64,000 nucleotides of DNA, taken from Raphanus sativus. Taxonomy: Eukaryota; Streptophyta; Magnoliopsida; Brassicales; Brassicaceae. Shown piece by piece: positions 1 through 11,348 of the stretch; the stretch's first letter is position 1, and the number at the start of each line of letters is the position of its first letter. Below the pieces are notes generated by a model. That model was not told the origin of the DNA. It worked only from the letters and a program-made list of their open reading frames with translations, and did not search any database. Where the stretch lies: NCBI RefSeq assembly GCF_000801105.2, contig NC_079518.1, positions 12,904,106-12,968,105 of the forward strand, read 5' to 3'. Both the position numbers and the translations under genes were made by a program.

Positions 1-3000
1 CCTGAGTGCGACTTTGTTGACAATATTGCCAAAGAGACGTCAAGGTTGCTAAACAAGCTATCTCCATCCGAATTTCCTGGTCCAGGGATTGAATTGCGTA
101 CGATGGAACTGGAAAATCTAATGTGTTTTGAAGAGACGAGAGGTGTTCGTATCGTTGGGGTTCTTGGGATGGCTGGGATTGGAAAAACAACTGTTGCAAA
201 CTGTGTGTATGAGCGAAACTTCAACAGTTTCGAGTGTAGCTGTTTTCTTTCAAATGTTCAAGACGAGTTAAAACTACAAACAATAGATCAGTTGCAGAAG
301 AAACTCCTGCGTCAGCTATTAGATGACGAAAAGCTTGAAGTTGGAGCTGCTGTAGGAGCACACAAACGCTTAGAGAAACGTCTTAGGAACAAGAAGTTAT
401 TTATTGTGCTCGACAACGTGACCAATGAAAAACAAATAAGCCTTCTTATTGGGGAAGCGGGAAAAGAACTGTACCGAGAAGGAACTCGGATCCTTATAAC
501 AACAAGGGACAAGAAACTGCTAGACAAGGTTGTGGATGGGACATATGTGGTTCCGAGATTGAGCGGAAGAGAATCTCTGGAGCTTTTCCGCTCGAAAGCA
601 TTTTCTAGTGATCACTGCAACACGGCAGAGTATATTGATCTATCAAACAAGTTTGTGGATTATTCTAAAGGCCATCCATTAGCTCTGAGGACGTTAGGTT
701 CTGATTTGTGTGGGAAAGATATCCCACATTGGAAGAAGAAACTGGAGGGACTAGAGAATCAGCTAGACAAGAATATTAAAAAGGAACTTAACACTAGTTA
801 TGAGGAACTATCCGATGAAGAGAAGAGCATATTTCTTGATGTGGCGTGTTTCTTTTATTCGGAGAAGTTTGATTCTGTTTCGAGGATTCTAAGCACTTAC
901 CGTGATGATGAGTCTAATGTGATAAATGATCTTGTTGATAAGTGTATGGTGACCATTTCTGATAATCGGCTTGAGATGCATGACCTACTGCTGAAAATGG
1001 GAAAGGATATTGGTTATGAATCATCTATCAATGAGGTAGGTAAGCGTAGTCGGTTACGGGACCCAAAAGAAATTTGCCGCATCTTAAGAAATAAAAACAA
1101 GGTGAACCAGAGAATGTTTTCATTTGTTTTTATGAATGTGGTTTTGTCAACTACTTTTTTATGTTTATTTTTTATTTTTACTTTTCCAGGGCACCAAGAA
1201 AACTAGAGGCATCTTCTTAGATATGTCCAATGTTAAAAGAATGGAGCTACCTTGTGATATTTTCACGAAGATGTTGAATCTCAAATTCCTCAAATTCTAC
1301 AATTGTTCCGAATGGTGTGAGAAGGATTGCAGATTACAACTTCCTGGTGGGCTTGACTATTTTCCAGATGAGCTGGTGTATCTCCACTGGCAAGGGTACC
1401 CTCTGGAGTATCTTCCAATGAACTTCGACCTGGAAAAGCTGGTTGTTCTTAATCTGCGTTATAGCAACATTGAGCAGTTGTGGAAAGAAGAGAAGGTACA
1501 GTTTTTGGCTGTAAAGTCTTTCATTACTTAGTAGTTAGTACCATATCATCTTATATATTAAAATATAAGTCACAAGACTCACAACCTAATAAATATGTGA
1601 TTTTTTAGAAATGTATTCTCACTAGAAATCAATTGTCATTCATTTACTATTAATAATATGATTTAATAATATCATTTTTAATATAATCATCAACTCTTAC
1701 AAAACCAGATTGGTTAACAAACCGATATTTGATTTCTTATTATTATTTGATTCTTTATTAAATATAATCCTATTATTTTAATTATGAAAATTTAATTTTT
1801 TTTACCTTACCACAATCCAAATATTTATGAATATAAAATGAAAATCAACACCCCACGATTGTGCAGGTCAAAATCTAGTAATGTTGTTAAGTAGTAATGT
1901 TGTTAAGTCTGCATGTGGTTATTAAATTATGGATCTATTTTTATTGCAGGAGACAGGAGAGTTAAGGTGGGTCGATCTCAGCTATTCAAAAAAGTTGCTG
2001 AATCTATCTGGCTTGTTGAAAGCTCAAAAACTCGAGAGGTTGGATCTTGAATGCTGTGAAAGTTTAGCTGAGTGTTCATCGATCCAGGAGATGGAAAGTC
2101 TTGTTACACTGAATCTCAGAGATTGCTTAGAGCTCAAGAGTCTTCCAGAGGAAACCAATCTGAAGTCTCTCAAGACTCTTATCCTCAGTGGTTGTTCAAA
2201 ACTCATGAACTTTCCAACTATATCAGAAAACATAGAATCCCTATATTTGGATGGCACAGCGGTAGAAAGAGTTCCTGAATCCATAGGTTTTCTCCGAAAC
2301 CTTGCTGTGCTAAATCTAAAGAAGTGTTGCAGCCTGATGAGTCTTCCTGACAATTTTTGCAAGCTGAAATCTCTTAAAAAACTGATTCTCTCTGGTTGTT
2401 CAAGGCTAGAGAGTTTTCCGGACATCAATGAAGACATGGGTAGCTTAGAGATTCTGCTCATGGATGAGACTGCCATCAATCAAATTCCGAGAAAAATGTA
2501 TATGAGCAGTCTCAAGATGTTCTCATTTGGTGGATCCAAAGTCCAGGATCTCACATGTTTGGAATTGCTGCCTTTCTCTGGCTGCTCTGGGTTATCAGAA
2601 ATGTATCTCACAGATTGTAATCTGTACACTTTGCCAGACAACTTTAGCTGCTGCTTATCCTTCCTTCAGTCTTTATGCCTGAGCAGAAACAATATGGAGA
2701 ATCTACCTGGAAGCATCAAGAAACTTCATCATCTAAAGTCCCTTTACTTGAAGCATTGTGAAAATCTCATTTCTCTTCCGGTGCTTCCATCAAATCTGCA
2801 GTACATGGATGCTCATGGCTGTACCTCACTCGAAACAGTAGCGAAACCCATGACGCTTATTGTGGTAGCTGAGAGGACTCATTCTACTTTCGTCTTCACT
2901 GATTGTTTCAAGCTAAACCAAGATGCGCAAGAAAATATTATGGCTCATACTCAACTCAAGAGTCAAATACTAGTGAATGCATCTCTTCAACGTAATCATA

Positions 3001-3772
3001 AGGTTAAGCTCTTTTTACTCTGTTACTATTCCAGTGCCATTTTTCGTTCATATCTCATGCTTAAATGTTTTTTTCGATTTTTTTTTTATCATTTCAGGGA
3101 CTAGTTCTGGAACCTCTGTCTAGTGTAAGTTTTCCAGGAAATGATTTACCATTATGGTTCCGCCATCAGAGAATGGGATCTTCCATGGAAATTGACCTGC
3201 CTCCACACTGGTGTGACAATAAATTCATTGGACTTTCTCTCTGCGTAGTTGTCTCGTTCAAGAACTATGAAGACAAAACCAGCCGGTTCTCGGTGATATG
3301 CAAGTGCGAGTTCAAACTAGATAATGATGATCGCATCAGCTTTACTTGTAGACTTGGGGGGTGGAAAGAGCAATGTGGATCATCTAGCCTCAAAGAAGAA
3401 CCAAGAAGACTCAACTCTGATCATGTCTTCATCAGTCACAACAGCTGTTTCCATGCCAAGAAAGAACATGATCTCAACCGATGTTGCAACACGACCGCCT
3501 CATTCAAATTCTATGTTATTGATGGTGTAGATTGCTGCGAAGTGGTGAAATGTGGGATGAGCTTGTTATATGCACCGGATGAGAATGATTATATGTTGAA
3601 GGAATTACAGGAGAGTAACCTCGAGAAAGCGACGGTATCATCTGGAAAAGAAACAGATCTAAATGCAACCGCTATAGATCATGAAGCTGTTTTGTCCAAG
3701 AGAGGTCGTGTTTATCTACAAGAAGAAGAGCTACTGAACGGGAAAAGATTACGTTCTTCCAACAAAGTCTAA
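1..3772 (+). CDS. TIR-NBS-LRR disease resistance protein, 5' end (TIR exon) outside window
   Basis: Intracellular immune receptor of the TNL class. The reading frame is open to the left edge, so the window starts inside the NB-ARC exon and the TIR exon lies upstream. Exons by splice signals: 1-1101, 1190-1495, 1950-3002, 3098-3772, all joined in phase 0 and ending at a TAA. Visible NB-ARC motifs: P-loop GMAGIGKTT, kinase-2 LFIVLDNV, RNBS-B GTRILITTRD, GLPL-type GHPLAL, and MHD as EMHDLL. Exon 1190-1495 carries the usual TKKTRGIFLDMS linker. Exon 1950-3002 encodes leucine-rich repeats (LxxLxLxxC pattern). The last exon is the post-LRR C-JID domain (SFPGNDLPLWFRHQ). No premature stop or frameshift is seen in the visible 1044 residues, so it looks functional. 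In Arabidopsis this side of the PPR/PAE genes carries the RPP2A/RPP2B cluster; orthology is inferred from position only. The intron 1496-1949 holds a Helitron. Confidence 0.93.
1549..1878 (+). mobile_element. Non-autonomous Helitron in a TNL intron
   Basis: A 330-bp element lies inside the 454-bp TNL intron. It starts with TC followed by an AT-rich TTATATATTAAAATA head typical of Brassicaceae Helitrons. It ends with an imperfect hairpin (CCCCACGATTGTGCAGG), a short spacer and CTAG at 1875-1878. The preceding base is A and the following base is T, as expected for Helitron insertion between A and T. No coding capacity. The host intron keeps its GT and AG. Confidence 0.78.
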
Positions 3773-4535
3773 TCTCTTGGAATACTAATGGTATAAAAGC
3801 TGATTTCAGATATGTCTCAACTCCATCTCTTAAGTGAAATGCTGAGTCAAGAGTGTATATAGTTTATGGAGTTCAATTCCAGAATCTTAAGTAGTTTTCA
3901 AGAAAGGAGTAAATTATTTTCTCAAAGGCAAACTACGTTTCTATTTCAGAACATTGAATTTCATTTGCAGTTTCTTTAAAATGTAAAAGCTTTTGACTTG
4001 TGATAAGGTATTGATAGTATTATCTTTCCAAAAATATGATTTATGATTATTTTAAAAGTTTGAAAGGCAAATGGTTTCTTTCAGAGATGATTAGACTTGA
4101 GATGGCGGTAAGATGTAGAATATGGAATAAGGACGTATGGTATACTGTAATTTAGTACTTAGTAGTAATATTGTTGACATAAATTTTGTAATTTAATAAC
4201 ACAATATAGAAATACTTTATCTAAAATATGTAGAACCTCAATTTTACTACTTTCTCTCTTGCGTGATCATTTTATTGGATTCAACTGGCAATTGGTTACA
4301 CAAAATGATAAGCAAAAGAGATCAAATATACAGTAATGAAAAAGTTAATACAGTTAAAAAATCATGATTTAAGTTCAAAAAGAAAAAGTCATGAACTTTT
4401 TTACATAATAAGAAGAAGTCAGTCATGATTAAATAGCTAAATGGTTACAAATAGGATGACGCTATACCATTGATAGATCCCATAAGAAAAGACTATCCTA
4501 TAATATTACCGATCAAAACCCATGCATGATATCCC
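3773..4535. other. Intergenic, TNL 3' flank
   Basis: AT-rich sequence following the TNL stop, presumably including its 3' UTR and polyadenylation region. No ORF, RNA gene or clear repeat was seen. Confidence 0.5.
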
Positions 4536-5600
4536 TCTATATATTAAAATAAAAATACATTTGCCACATGTCGCTCATACAGAGTTTCTCAGAAGAAATC
4601 TTGTGTTCTTATTGGTTGATTTTTTAGAATTTTTTTTTGATTTATTTTTGTCATCGACAACCTAATAGGAAAATAACACTAATTATTAACCTCATAAATT
4701 ATTACTTGCACAAGAATATTAATAAATACATGTATTAATAAGTTTTCTTATTACAAATACGGTAAATCATTCATTCTTGATGTCGACCATTTATTACATT
4801 GCATAATGGCATTTAACGATTTGTATCTAACTAGGAAACTTATTTTTATTAACTTACCTTAGTAATATTGATTGCTTGCGCAAGTTAAAATCATATCATA
4901 TGCATATCATTTTATGACAATACAAATTTAATATTTTTCTTAAAACAATTTCATTATTTATTGTAAAAATATTACTTTGGCGTCATTAATATGAGAACAT
5001 TCACTTTATATATATAGAGGTGAATCTCGAGGTTTTAAAACACAAACATTCTTCTCCAGACGGATTATGAAGCTCAGAGACGTCAAATCCCTTGCGATTT
5101 TGTTCTCTTGAATAGGTAAGCTTCATAATTCTACTAATTCTTATTAGCTTTTCTTGTATAATGTGACACGAATGGTGAATGTTTATTTTGAGCTTTTGAA
5201 GGATTTTAACTTGTGTTTCCACATTATTTCTAGCATCCATTGAAGCTGACCCTGAAGTAATATTTCATTTGTAAGTTTTTTCATTTTAACTTCAAGTATC
5301 AAATAAAGTGTAAATACGTTAGTTTGACGCAATGTTCTCTTTAGACTCTGTTTTTAATAAACTCATTGTTTCTCATATAACACAATTCTCGGCAACAGTG
5401 GACAGATAAAGTGACTGCAAACTCGCGGGATACAAGTTGCTCACTTATCCTAAAAATCCAGTACTGCTCACTTGTTCTGAACTCATTGATGCTGCAGCAT
5501 GATCCCATAAGTCTTTTGGACAACACAAAGATGTTAATAACATTTTTGTTTGCCTTGGTAGTGATTTACGTCATAAACATTAACATGTATCTTATAAGCT
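4536..5600 (+). mobile_element. Helitron 5' end and internal region (3' end not found)
   Basis: At 4536 the sequence begins TCTATATATTAAAATA, followed by CACATGTC and a TTATTGGTTGATTTTT motif, a head shared by Brassicaceae Helitrons. Downstream, 5000-5120 looks exon-like: a TATA-type stretch at about 5010, then a short reading frame starting MKLRDVKSL at 5066 and a GTAAGC donor-like site near 5115. The LRDVK string resembles the start of Helitron-associated RPA/OB-fold proteins, but this is weak. No CTAG terminus with hairpin was found, so the right boundary is arbitrary and the tandem array that follows may be internal to the element. Confidence 0.45.
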
Positions 5601-5608
5601 CATATATA

Positions 5609-7150
5609 ATAGGTATCTTAATGTTGTAAGATCACTATTATTAATCCATATAGCCATTTTAAAATATTTTCAATTAGTTAATTTATTATAATAAATTACA
5701 CTGTTTGCATAATTTGAATCCCAAGCGTATTTAATTCAAGATTTTAAATGTAATTTACCATGTTTGTAATTTGTTAATTTTTTTATTAATAACTTACTTT
5801 ATTTTCATTGTGGATAACTTGCGCAATTTGGTATCATATTTATTGCTTTGTTTAAATAATTTACCTTTAGTTAATTCGGTTTTAATAACTTACCTTATAT
5901 TGAATACGGATTACTTGGGCAAGTTTATATCATATTTACTGTAGACCAATTTATGACAATATAATAGGTATCTTAATGTTGTAAGATCACTATTATTAGC
6001 ACATATAGCCCATCTTTTAAATATTTTCAATTAGTTAATTTCCTATAATAAATTACACTGGTTGCATAATTTGAATTCCAAGAGTATTTACTTCACGATT
6101 TTAATTAATTACACTGATTGCATAATTTGAATTTCAAGAGTATTTACTTCACGATTTTAAATGTATTTACCATGTTTGTAATTTGTTAATTTTTATTAAT
6201 AATTTACCTTATTTTCATTGCGGATTAGTTGTGCAACTTGGTATCATATTTATTACTTTGTTTAAATAATTTACCTTTAGTTAATTCAGTTTTAATAACT
6301 TACCTTATATTGAATACAGATTACTTGGGTAAGTTGATATTATATTTACTACATACCAATTATAACAATATAATAGGTATCTTAATGTTGTAAAATCACC
6401 ATTATGAGCCCTTTTTATTAGCCCATCTTTTAAATATTTTCAATTAGTTAATTTTTATAATAAATTACAATGGTTGCATAATTTGAATCTCAAGAGTATT
6501 TACTTCATGATTTTAAATGTAATTTACCTTGTTTGTAATTTGTTAAATTTTTTATTAATAACTTACCTTATTATCATTGCGGATTACTTGCGCAACTTGG
6601 TATCATATTTATTGATTTGTTTAAATAATTTACCTTTAGTTAATTCAGTTTTAATAAGTTACCTTATATTGAATGAAGATTACTTGGGCAAATTGATATC
6701 ATATTTACTGTAGACCAATTTATGACAATATAATAGGTATTTTAATGTTGTAAGATCACCATTATTAGCCTATATAGCCCATCTTTTAAATATTTTCAAT
6801 TAGTTAATTTTTTATAATAAATTACACTGGTTGCATAATTTGAATCCCAAGAGTATTTACTTCACGATTTTAATAAATTACACTGGTTGCATAATTTGAA
6901 TCCCAAGAGTATTTACTTCACGATTTTAAATTTAATTTACCATGTTTGTAATTTGTTATTTTTTTATTAATAATTTACCTTATTTTCATTGCGGATTACT
7001 TGCGTAACTTGGTATCATATTTATTATTTTGTTTAAATAATTTACATTTAGTTAATTCGGTTTTAATAACTTACCTTATATTGAATACATATTACTTGAG
7101 CAAGTTGATATTATATTTACTGCAGACCAAGTTATGACAATATAATAGAT
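5609..7150. repeat. AT-rich tandem array with alternating short and long monomers
   Basis: The landmark GGTATCTTAATGTTGTAAG recurs at about 5612, 5967, 6376, 6736 and, diverged, 7148. The spacings are 355, 409, 360 and 412 bp. The long monomers (second and fourth) differ from the short ones by an internal tandem duplication of roughly 55 bp containing TTGCATAATTTGAAT. The pattern short-long-short-long therefore repeats as a dimer of about 765-770 bp. A diverged partial monomer is visible upstream around 4800-4990. No coding potential. Confidence 0.8.
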
Positions 7151-7501
7151 ATCTTAATGTATGATAAAACAAATAAGGACGACTAAATTTTTTTTTAGAG
7201 AAGTTAATTTATTGTCTCTCATCTCTTAAATAAATGTATCCATTTAGTTTTACATTTTGGGTGTTATTTGCCAAATAAGAAAATAATTAGAAAAGACCAT
7301 ATATTTTTCTGGACTAGACTTTCTCACTATATACACTTTTCTTATTTAAAATATTTCATTAATTTTCAACCCTAAAGGCATCGGTTACAGCTAAAATTCC
7401 GGTTAACCAGAGAAATAGTAAATTCTAAGTTAACAGGATTTTGATACAGCAAATAGCAACATATCCAAATAGCAACAGCAACAGCAAATGCATAATTAAA
7501 T
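7151..7501. other. Intergenic AT-rich DNA
   Basis: No gene found. Short AACAGCAACAGCAAAT runs at about 7466-7490 precede the palindrome. Confidence 0.4.
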
Positions 7502-7595
7502 ATTAAACTACAACAAAATACCACATTATTTCATAAAATTATTAATAATTTAATAATTTTATGAAATAATGTGATATTTTGTTTGTAGTTTAATT
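7502..7595. repeat. Long snap-back palindrome
   Basis: The left arm (7502-7546, starting ATTAAACTACAACAAAATA) is nearly the exact reverse complement of the right arm (7549-7593, ending TTTTGTTTGTAGTTTAAT), with almost no loop. Each arm is about 45 bp with a few mismatches. A transcript would form one long hairpin. It is probably a foldback MITE remnant; no clear target duplication was seen. Confidence 0.75.
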
Positions 7596-7839
7596 TTTTA
7601 TTATATATCTCTATTTATAATTTCATCTTTTAGTGTAAGATTTTATTAGCTAATATTTCTGTAATATTTTTATATACATGTTGTTTTATGGATTTATATT
7701 AATTATAATAAATACAAGGACCATAAAGTAAAATACAAATAGTTTTAAAGTTAAGTTTGAAGTTTTGCTTTTGGAGAAAAACACCTTGAAACTTCAAATA
7801 TAGAGTTTTTACAAACTCTAAAATATAAAGTCAAACTAT

Positions 7840-8477
7840 TTTTTTTTTGTCAGCAACAATACAGACTCATATTGACTCTGTTAACCAAACTGGAGGATCT
7901 GTATCCATATGGACGACGTAAGATGTTTGCTTTCTTGCACTACGTGCTATACAGTCCGCCTTCGTGTTCTTTGTCCTGGGTACATTGACCACCTCCGAAG
8001 AAGTAAAACTTCTTCTCAGACTCCTTATATCTTCCAAATAACTTGCAAAGGCTGGCCATTCATCTGGTTCCGAAACAATCTTCACCACCTGCGAGCAATC
8101 CATTGCAAACGTAACATTATATTGTCTCAAATTTCTCATACATTCCATTGCCCAAATCAATGCCTCAATCTCTGAATGCAAAGGAGAAAGACTTGCTCTC
8201 GTATTCCTTGCACCCATTAACCCATCAAAACCTTCCAAAGTACTATACCATCCTTGGCCTGATAAACTCTCATTGACCTTCCATGATCCATCCGAGAAAC
8301 ACCATCTGCCCGGAATTAATTGAACCTGTGGTGTGGCTGTTATCGTTGAAACTTCTAATCCTTGGTTAATGCTGTTTTGTGCTTCTTTCCAAAGCCGGGA
8401 CTCAGTTTCGGCCAACTGAAGAGTATCACGAGGATCAATATCTAAATTACTAAAAACCTTACAATTTCTTGCCTTCC
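7840..8477 (-). mobile_element. 5'-truncated LINE (L1-type) insertion
   Basis: A minus-strand insertion ending in poly(A), seen as poly(T) at 7840-7848. It is flanked by a perfect 13-bp target duplication AAAGTCAAACTAT (7827-7839 and 8478-8490). It carries the C-terminal RNase H-like part of a non-LTR retrotransposon ORF2. The 5' truncation falls inside the coding region (WKARN), so only about 640 bp were copied. This is the classic outcome of incomplete target-primed reverse transcription. Confidence 0.93.
7867..8477 (-). pseudogene. LINE ORF2 C-terminal fragment, RNase H domain
   Basis: The reading frame is open from the truncation point through ATG 8415 to the stop near 7867. Residues read WKARN, then DPRDTLQLAETESRLWKEAQ, then an RVT_3/plant RNase H-like domain. 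Visible catalytic-type positions are the Asp of FSDGSW, the Glu of LHSEIEAL and the Asp of FAMDCSQ, with a later NTKADCIA Asp. Reverse transcriptase and endonuclease domains are absent. The frame has no internal stop, so the insertion is fairly young, but a start codon and promoter are lacking and it cannot be an autonomous gene. Confidence 0.88.
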
Positions 8478-8500
8478 AAAGTCAAACTATATATTGGTAT

Positions 8501-8544
8501 AAACCAACATAAATCTTTGATAAAAAAAAAAACCAACATAAATC
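8501..8544 (+). repeat. Poly(A) micro-insertion with 15-bp direct repeats
   Basis: AAACCAACATAAATC at 8501-8515 is repeated exactly at 8530-8544. Between them lie 14 bp (TTTGATAAAAAAAA). A short A-tailed insert between equal direct repeats looks like an extremely truncated retroposon. Confidence 0.7.
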
Positions 8545-8833
8545 AATGATGTTGGGATACTTAAAATACTGCATGTCAAATAATTTGCATGTTAACCACT
8601 TCCTGGTGGTCTATTGATTTTTACTAGATGAAAATTTTCTTTGTTGATCTAAAACAGAGATCGATAATATAAAATGGCTAGCTCCTCATGCAGATAGGTG
8701 GAGTGAGTCTCTAATTCTCGCTTAATTCTCAAGTAAAGCAACCAGGCTTGCTTGTCACCGGTTGGTAGACAGCTAAAAGATTAGTTGGTTGAGTTTGAGT
8801 CCGTTGGTCACTTCTGGTTAATTTCCCAAAAAA
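8545..8833. other. Intergenic DNA
   Basis: No gene or structured repeat recognised. Confidence 0.4.
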
Positions 8834-10327
8834 GGGAATTTTGCCAAAAAAGAACAAAAAATCTTACCTATTGTCCCTTTAGAATTATTTTAGGGATTAT
8901 TGTCCACTTAGAATAAATATTAATGTTAACCCCATTATAACCTTCTAATTATACAATTAAAATTTGTAAAAACAAATGAATTTAAAACATATTTACCAAA
9001 AAAATTGCATAGTGCAAAATTTAAAAACCCTAAAATGAACTATATTTCGTTCACCCGAACAGAGACGATTCTCGTCTTCGTCGAGCTCCGGCTTAGCATA
9101 TGCTCCCCATACTTGTAATAACCATATGTCGTTGTTCCCCAAAGAAGTATACATGTTTGACTCATGTGAATTCGAATCCGTGGGTTACTAATTATTTTGT
9201 ATTTAGCTATGCTATCATGAATTGAATTGTCCTGTTGACGCAGGCTGCCTTTAGCCAGTGTTGATGCTTATTCCAGCGTTTAACAAAACCTAGAAAGGAA
9301 CCAGAGGTTTTGCAGCCTGTGTGGTGGTGCCAAGTCTGCTAGATCAGCTGCAAATCATAAGATGTCATGGTCATGGATCACACAGACAACTTTATAATTT
9401 TTCTTATAATATGGTTTTCTTTGATTACTATCAAAAAGTGATGGAGCTATATCTCACTCTTAAGAATACGTAACTTATTGGTTATCTCTTCAAGGTTTTT
9501 TTTTACAAAAATAACAACGATGTCTTATCTTTTTGTTCTACTGTTTACAAGAATATTCAATGGAAGAAATATGATCACACCTTGGATGTTATGATTTCGA
9601 TTACACAGCATCCCCTGCTTACAAACGAGTTTCACAAACATGTGCTTCCTTGATGTAAAAAATTAAAAAGATTTTCACAAACAAACGAATTTGTGAAAAT
9701 CAAAAAAGGAAATTAAAAAGATTAAAAAGATTTACCGAATATTTCCTAACCGTTTTAGGCTAGATTTTCGAATCTTGTTTTCTCATAATGTAGAACTTAC
9801 ATTCTACATGTTTAGGATTTAGAAGATGTAGTAGAATATGGTATACCACGATTGTAGATAAGAAGACAAACCGAATAATGTATTTTCTACCGTGGTTGAC
9901 CAATCAGTTTTTTTCAGGACTTTAAATCTACCAGAAATGTAGAGAAATGAAGGGAATGAAGATTTGATATTCTATCTTAGTAGTTGTAAATGTTTTAAGT
10001 GTATTGTGCATCCTACAGTTCGTAGATCAATGTGTATTTGTTAGATTATATATTCTAAATCTTCATAGATGGTAGATTTGATTTTCTAGCACTTTTAGCC
10101 CATTTTGAATTTATTACTCTAACATTTTTTAATCAAAAATATTTTTCTTATATGCACATACTTATCTACATCAAATTTATTATTTTTCCTATATTTTTTG
10201 CTTTGTAAAAATATTGATATGAATTTTTATATGTAAAAAAGGTAGTGAATGTCCAAACGTAACAAAATTGATTTTGTTCTAAAGGGACAATACTATAGTT
10301 TAGTTGTTCCTTATTGAAAATTTTCCC
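8834..10327. mobile_element. Non-autonomous Mutator-like element
   Basis: About 1.5 kb bounded by inverted termini. The left end starts GGGAATTTTGCCAAAAAAG and contains ATTGTCCCTTTAGAA at about 8870-8885. The right end contains the reverse complement TTCTAAAGGGACAAT (10276-10290) and finishes in TTTTCCC. The terminal arms align over about 55 bp at roughly 70 percent. The interior has short exon-like pieces (for example near 9250-9395) but no long ORF, so it may carry captured gene fragments. The flanks are A-rich, so a 9-bp target duplication is ambiguous. Confidence 0.6.
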
Positions 10328-11028
10328 AAAAAAAATTGCATGTGGAGCAAATTAAATCAAAAGTGTTGATTTTATATATCTTTGGAACTTCCTAATGTGT
10401 TACAAGTACATGCCACTATATTGATAGAAACAATACATTCATTAGATCGAAACAATCGATTACGAGACCACAATAATGCATCATACATTCCATCATGTCC
10501 TCGACTCTTTTATTAGACAACCACTCTTTTCTTTTTGTTTAAACACTGAAGGATTGTATTGCATATTGTAACCAAACTACATAAGAGCATACAAGAAAGC
10601 CAACGATGAAAACTTCATAACAACAAATGCATCTTAATTATGAAGCACTAAAACAAAAAAGCTAGCACCAAAAGTGAAGAATATGATGAAAACTCCATAA
10701 CAACAAAGCATCATAATTCCAAACGGGTCTTTGATAAAGTGAAATCGAACTAGAAACCTTCCATAGTAAATACTAAATAGCCTAAGCGGATTAAGCAAAT
10801 AACCAAATTTAGACAACCACTCTTGTGTAAAAATATTTGTTACATGTCATCAACATAACACCAATATTTATACTCCAAATTTCCTTTGAAGTTCCTTTGA
10901 AGTTTCGAACACTCTTTATTACTTTTGTTTGAAAGGACGACTGAAACGAAAAACAACCCAAATTTGACTGTGCGCCGCAACACATTCCATCTCATTGATA
11001 TTCTCTATAATGGGCTTTATCAATCTTA
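10328..11028. other. Intergenic DNA upstream of the PPR gene
   Basis: Contains a diverged internal duplication near 10600-10710 (ATGAAAACTTCATAACAACAAA versus ATGAAAACTCCATAACAACAAA, shown here only as landmarks). No convincing gene. A 60-residue minus frame at 10634-10816 has no recognisable features. Confidence 0.4.
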
Positions 11029-11045
11029 GGCCCATATTAGGCCCA
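11029..11045 (+). promoter_or_regulatory. Paired site II (GGCCCA) elements
   Basis: GGCCCA occurs at 11029-11034 and 11040-11045, with TGGGCT nearby at 11011. Such TGGGCY/site II motifs bind TCP-type factors and are common upstream of plant organelle-protein and translation genes. The placement about 300 bp before the PPR start codon fits that use. Confidence 0.5.
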
Positions 11046-11152
11046 TTATTCGCCGATCCCGTTGGTGTCTCCCAAGCCTGAACCCTGGGTTTTTCCCCCA
11101 AACGCCTCCGCCTTCGGCAAAAATCTCTGGTCTCTCCGTCCCTCACGTCAAC

Positions 11153-11154
<2 letters not shown>

Positions 11155-11229
<75 letters not shown>
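11155..11229. repeat. (CT)n microsatellite in the PPR 5' leader
   Basis: About 37 CT units in a row, followed by CCCTCTCTCCC. CT-rich leaders are common in plants; this one is unusually long and should be highly length-polymorphic. An upstream ATG at 11240 opens a 10-codon uORF (MASSSLLPRL) ending at 11272, which could lower translation of the main frame. Confidence 0.9.
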
Positions 11230-11233
<4 letters not shown>

Positions 11234-11348
11234 TCTCCCATGGCTTCTAGCTCACTTCTTCCTCGTCTCTGATCAGTGGCGGCTCTTCTCTATTTCCCTA
11301 AAATCTCATCACACGTGACTTCCTCGCCATTTCCTCTCTCCATCACCG

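Noticed and set aside
2024..2479. 151-residue minus frame in the TNL gene
   Set aside because: Shadow of the LRR exon on the other strand.
9160..9185. tRNA B-box-like ATTCGAATCC
   Set aside because: No matching A box or cloverleaf around it.
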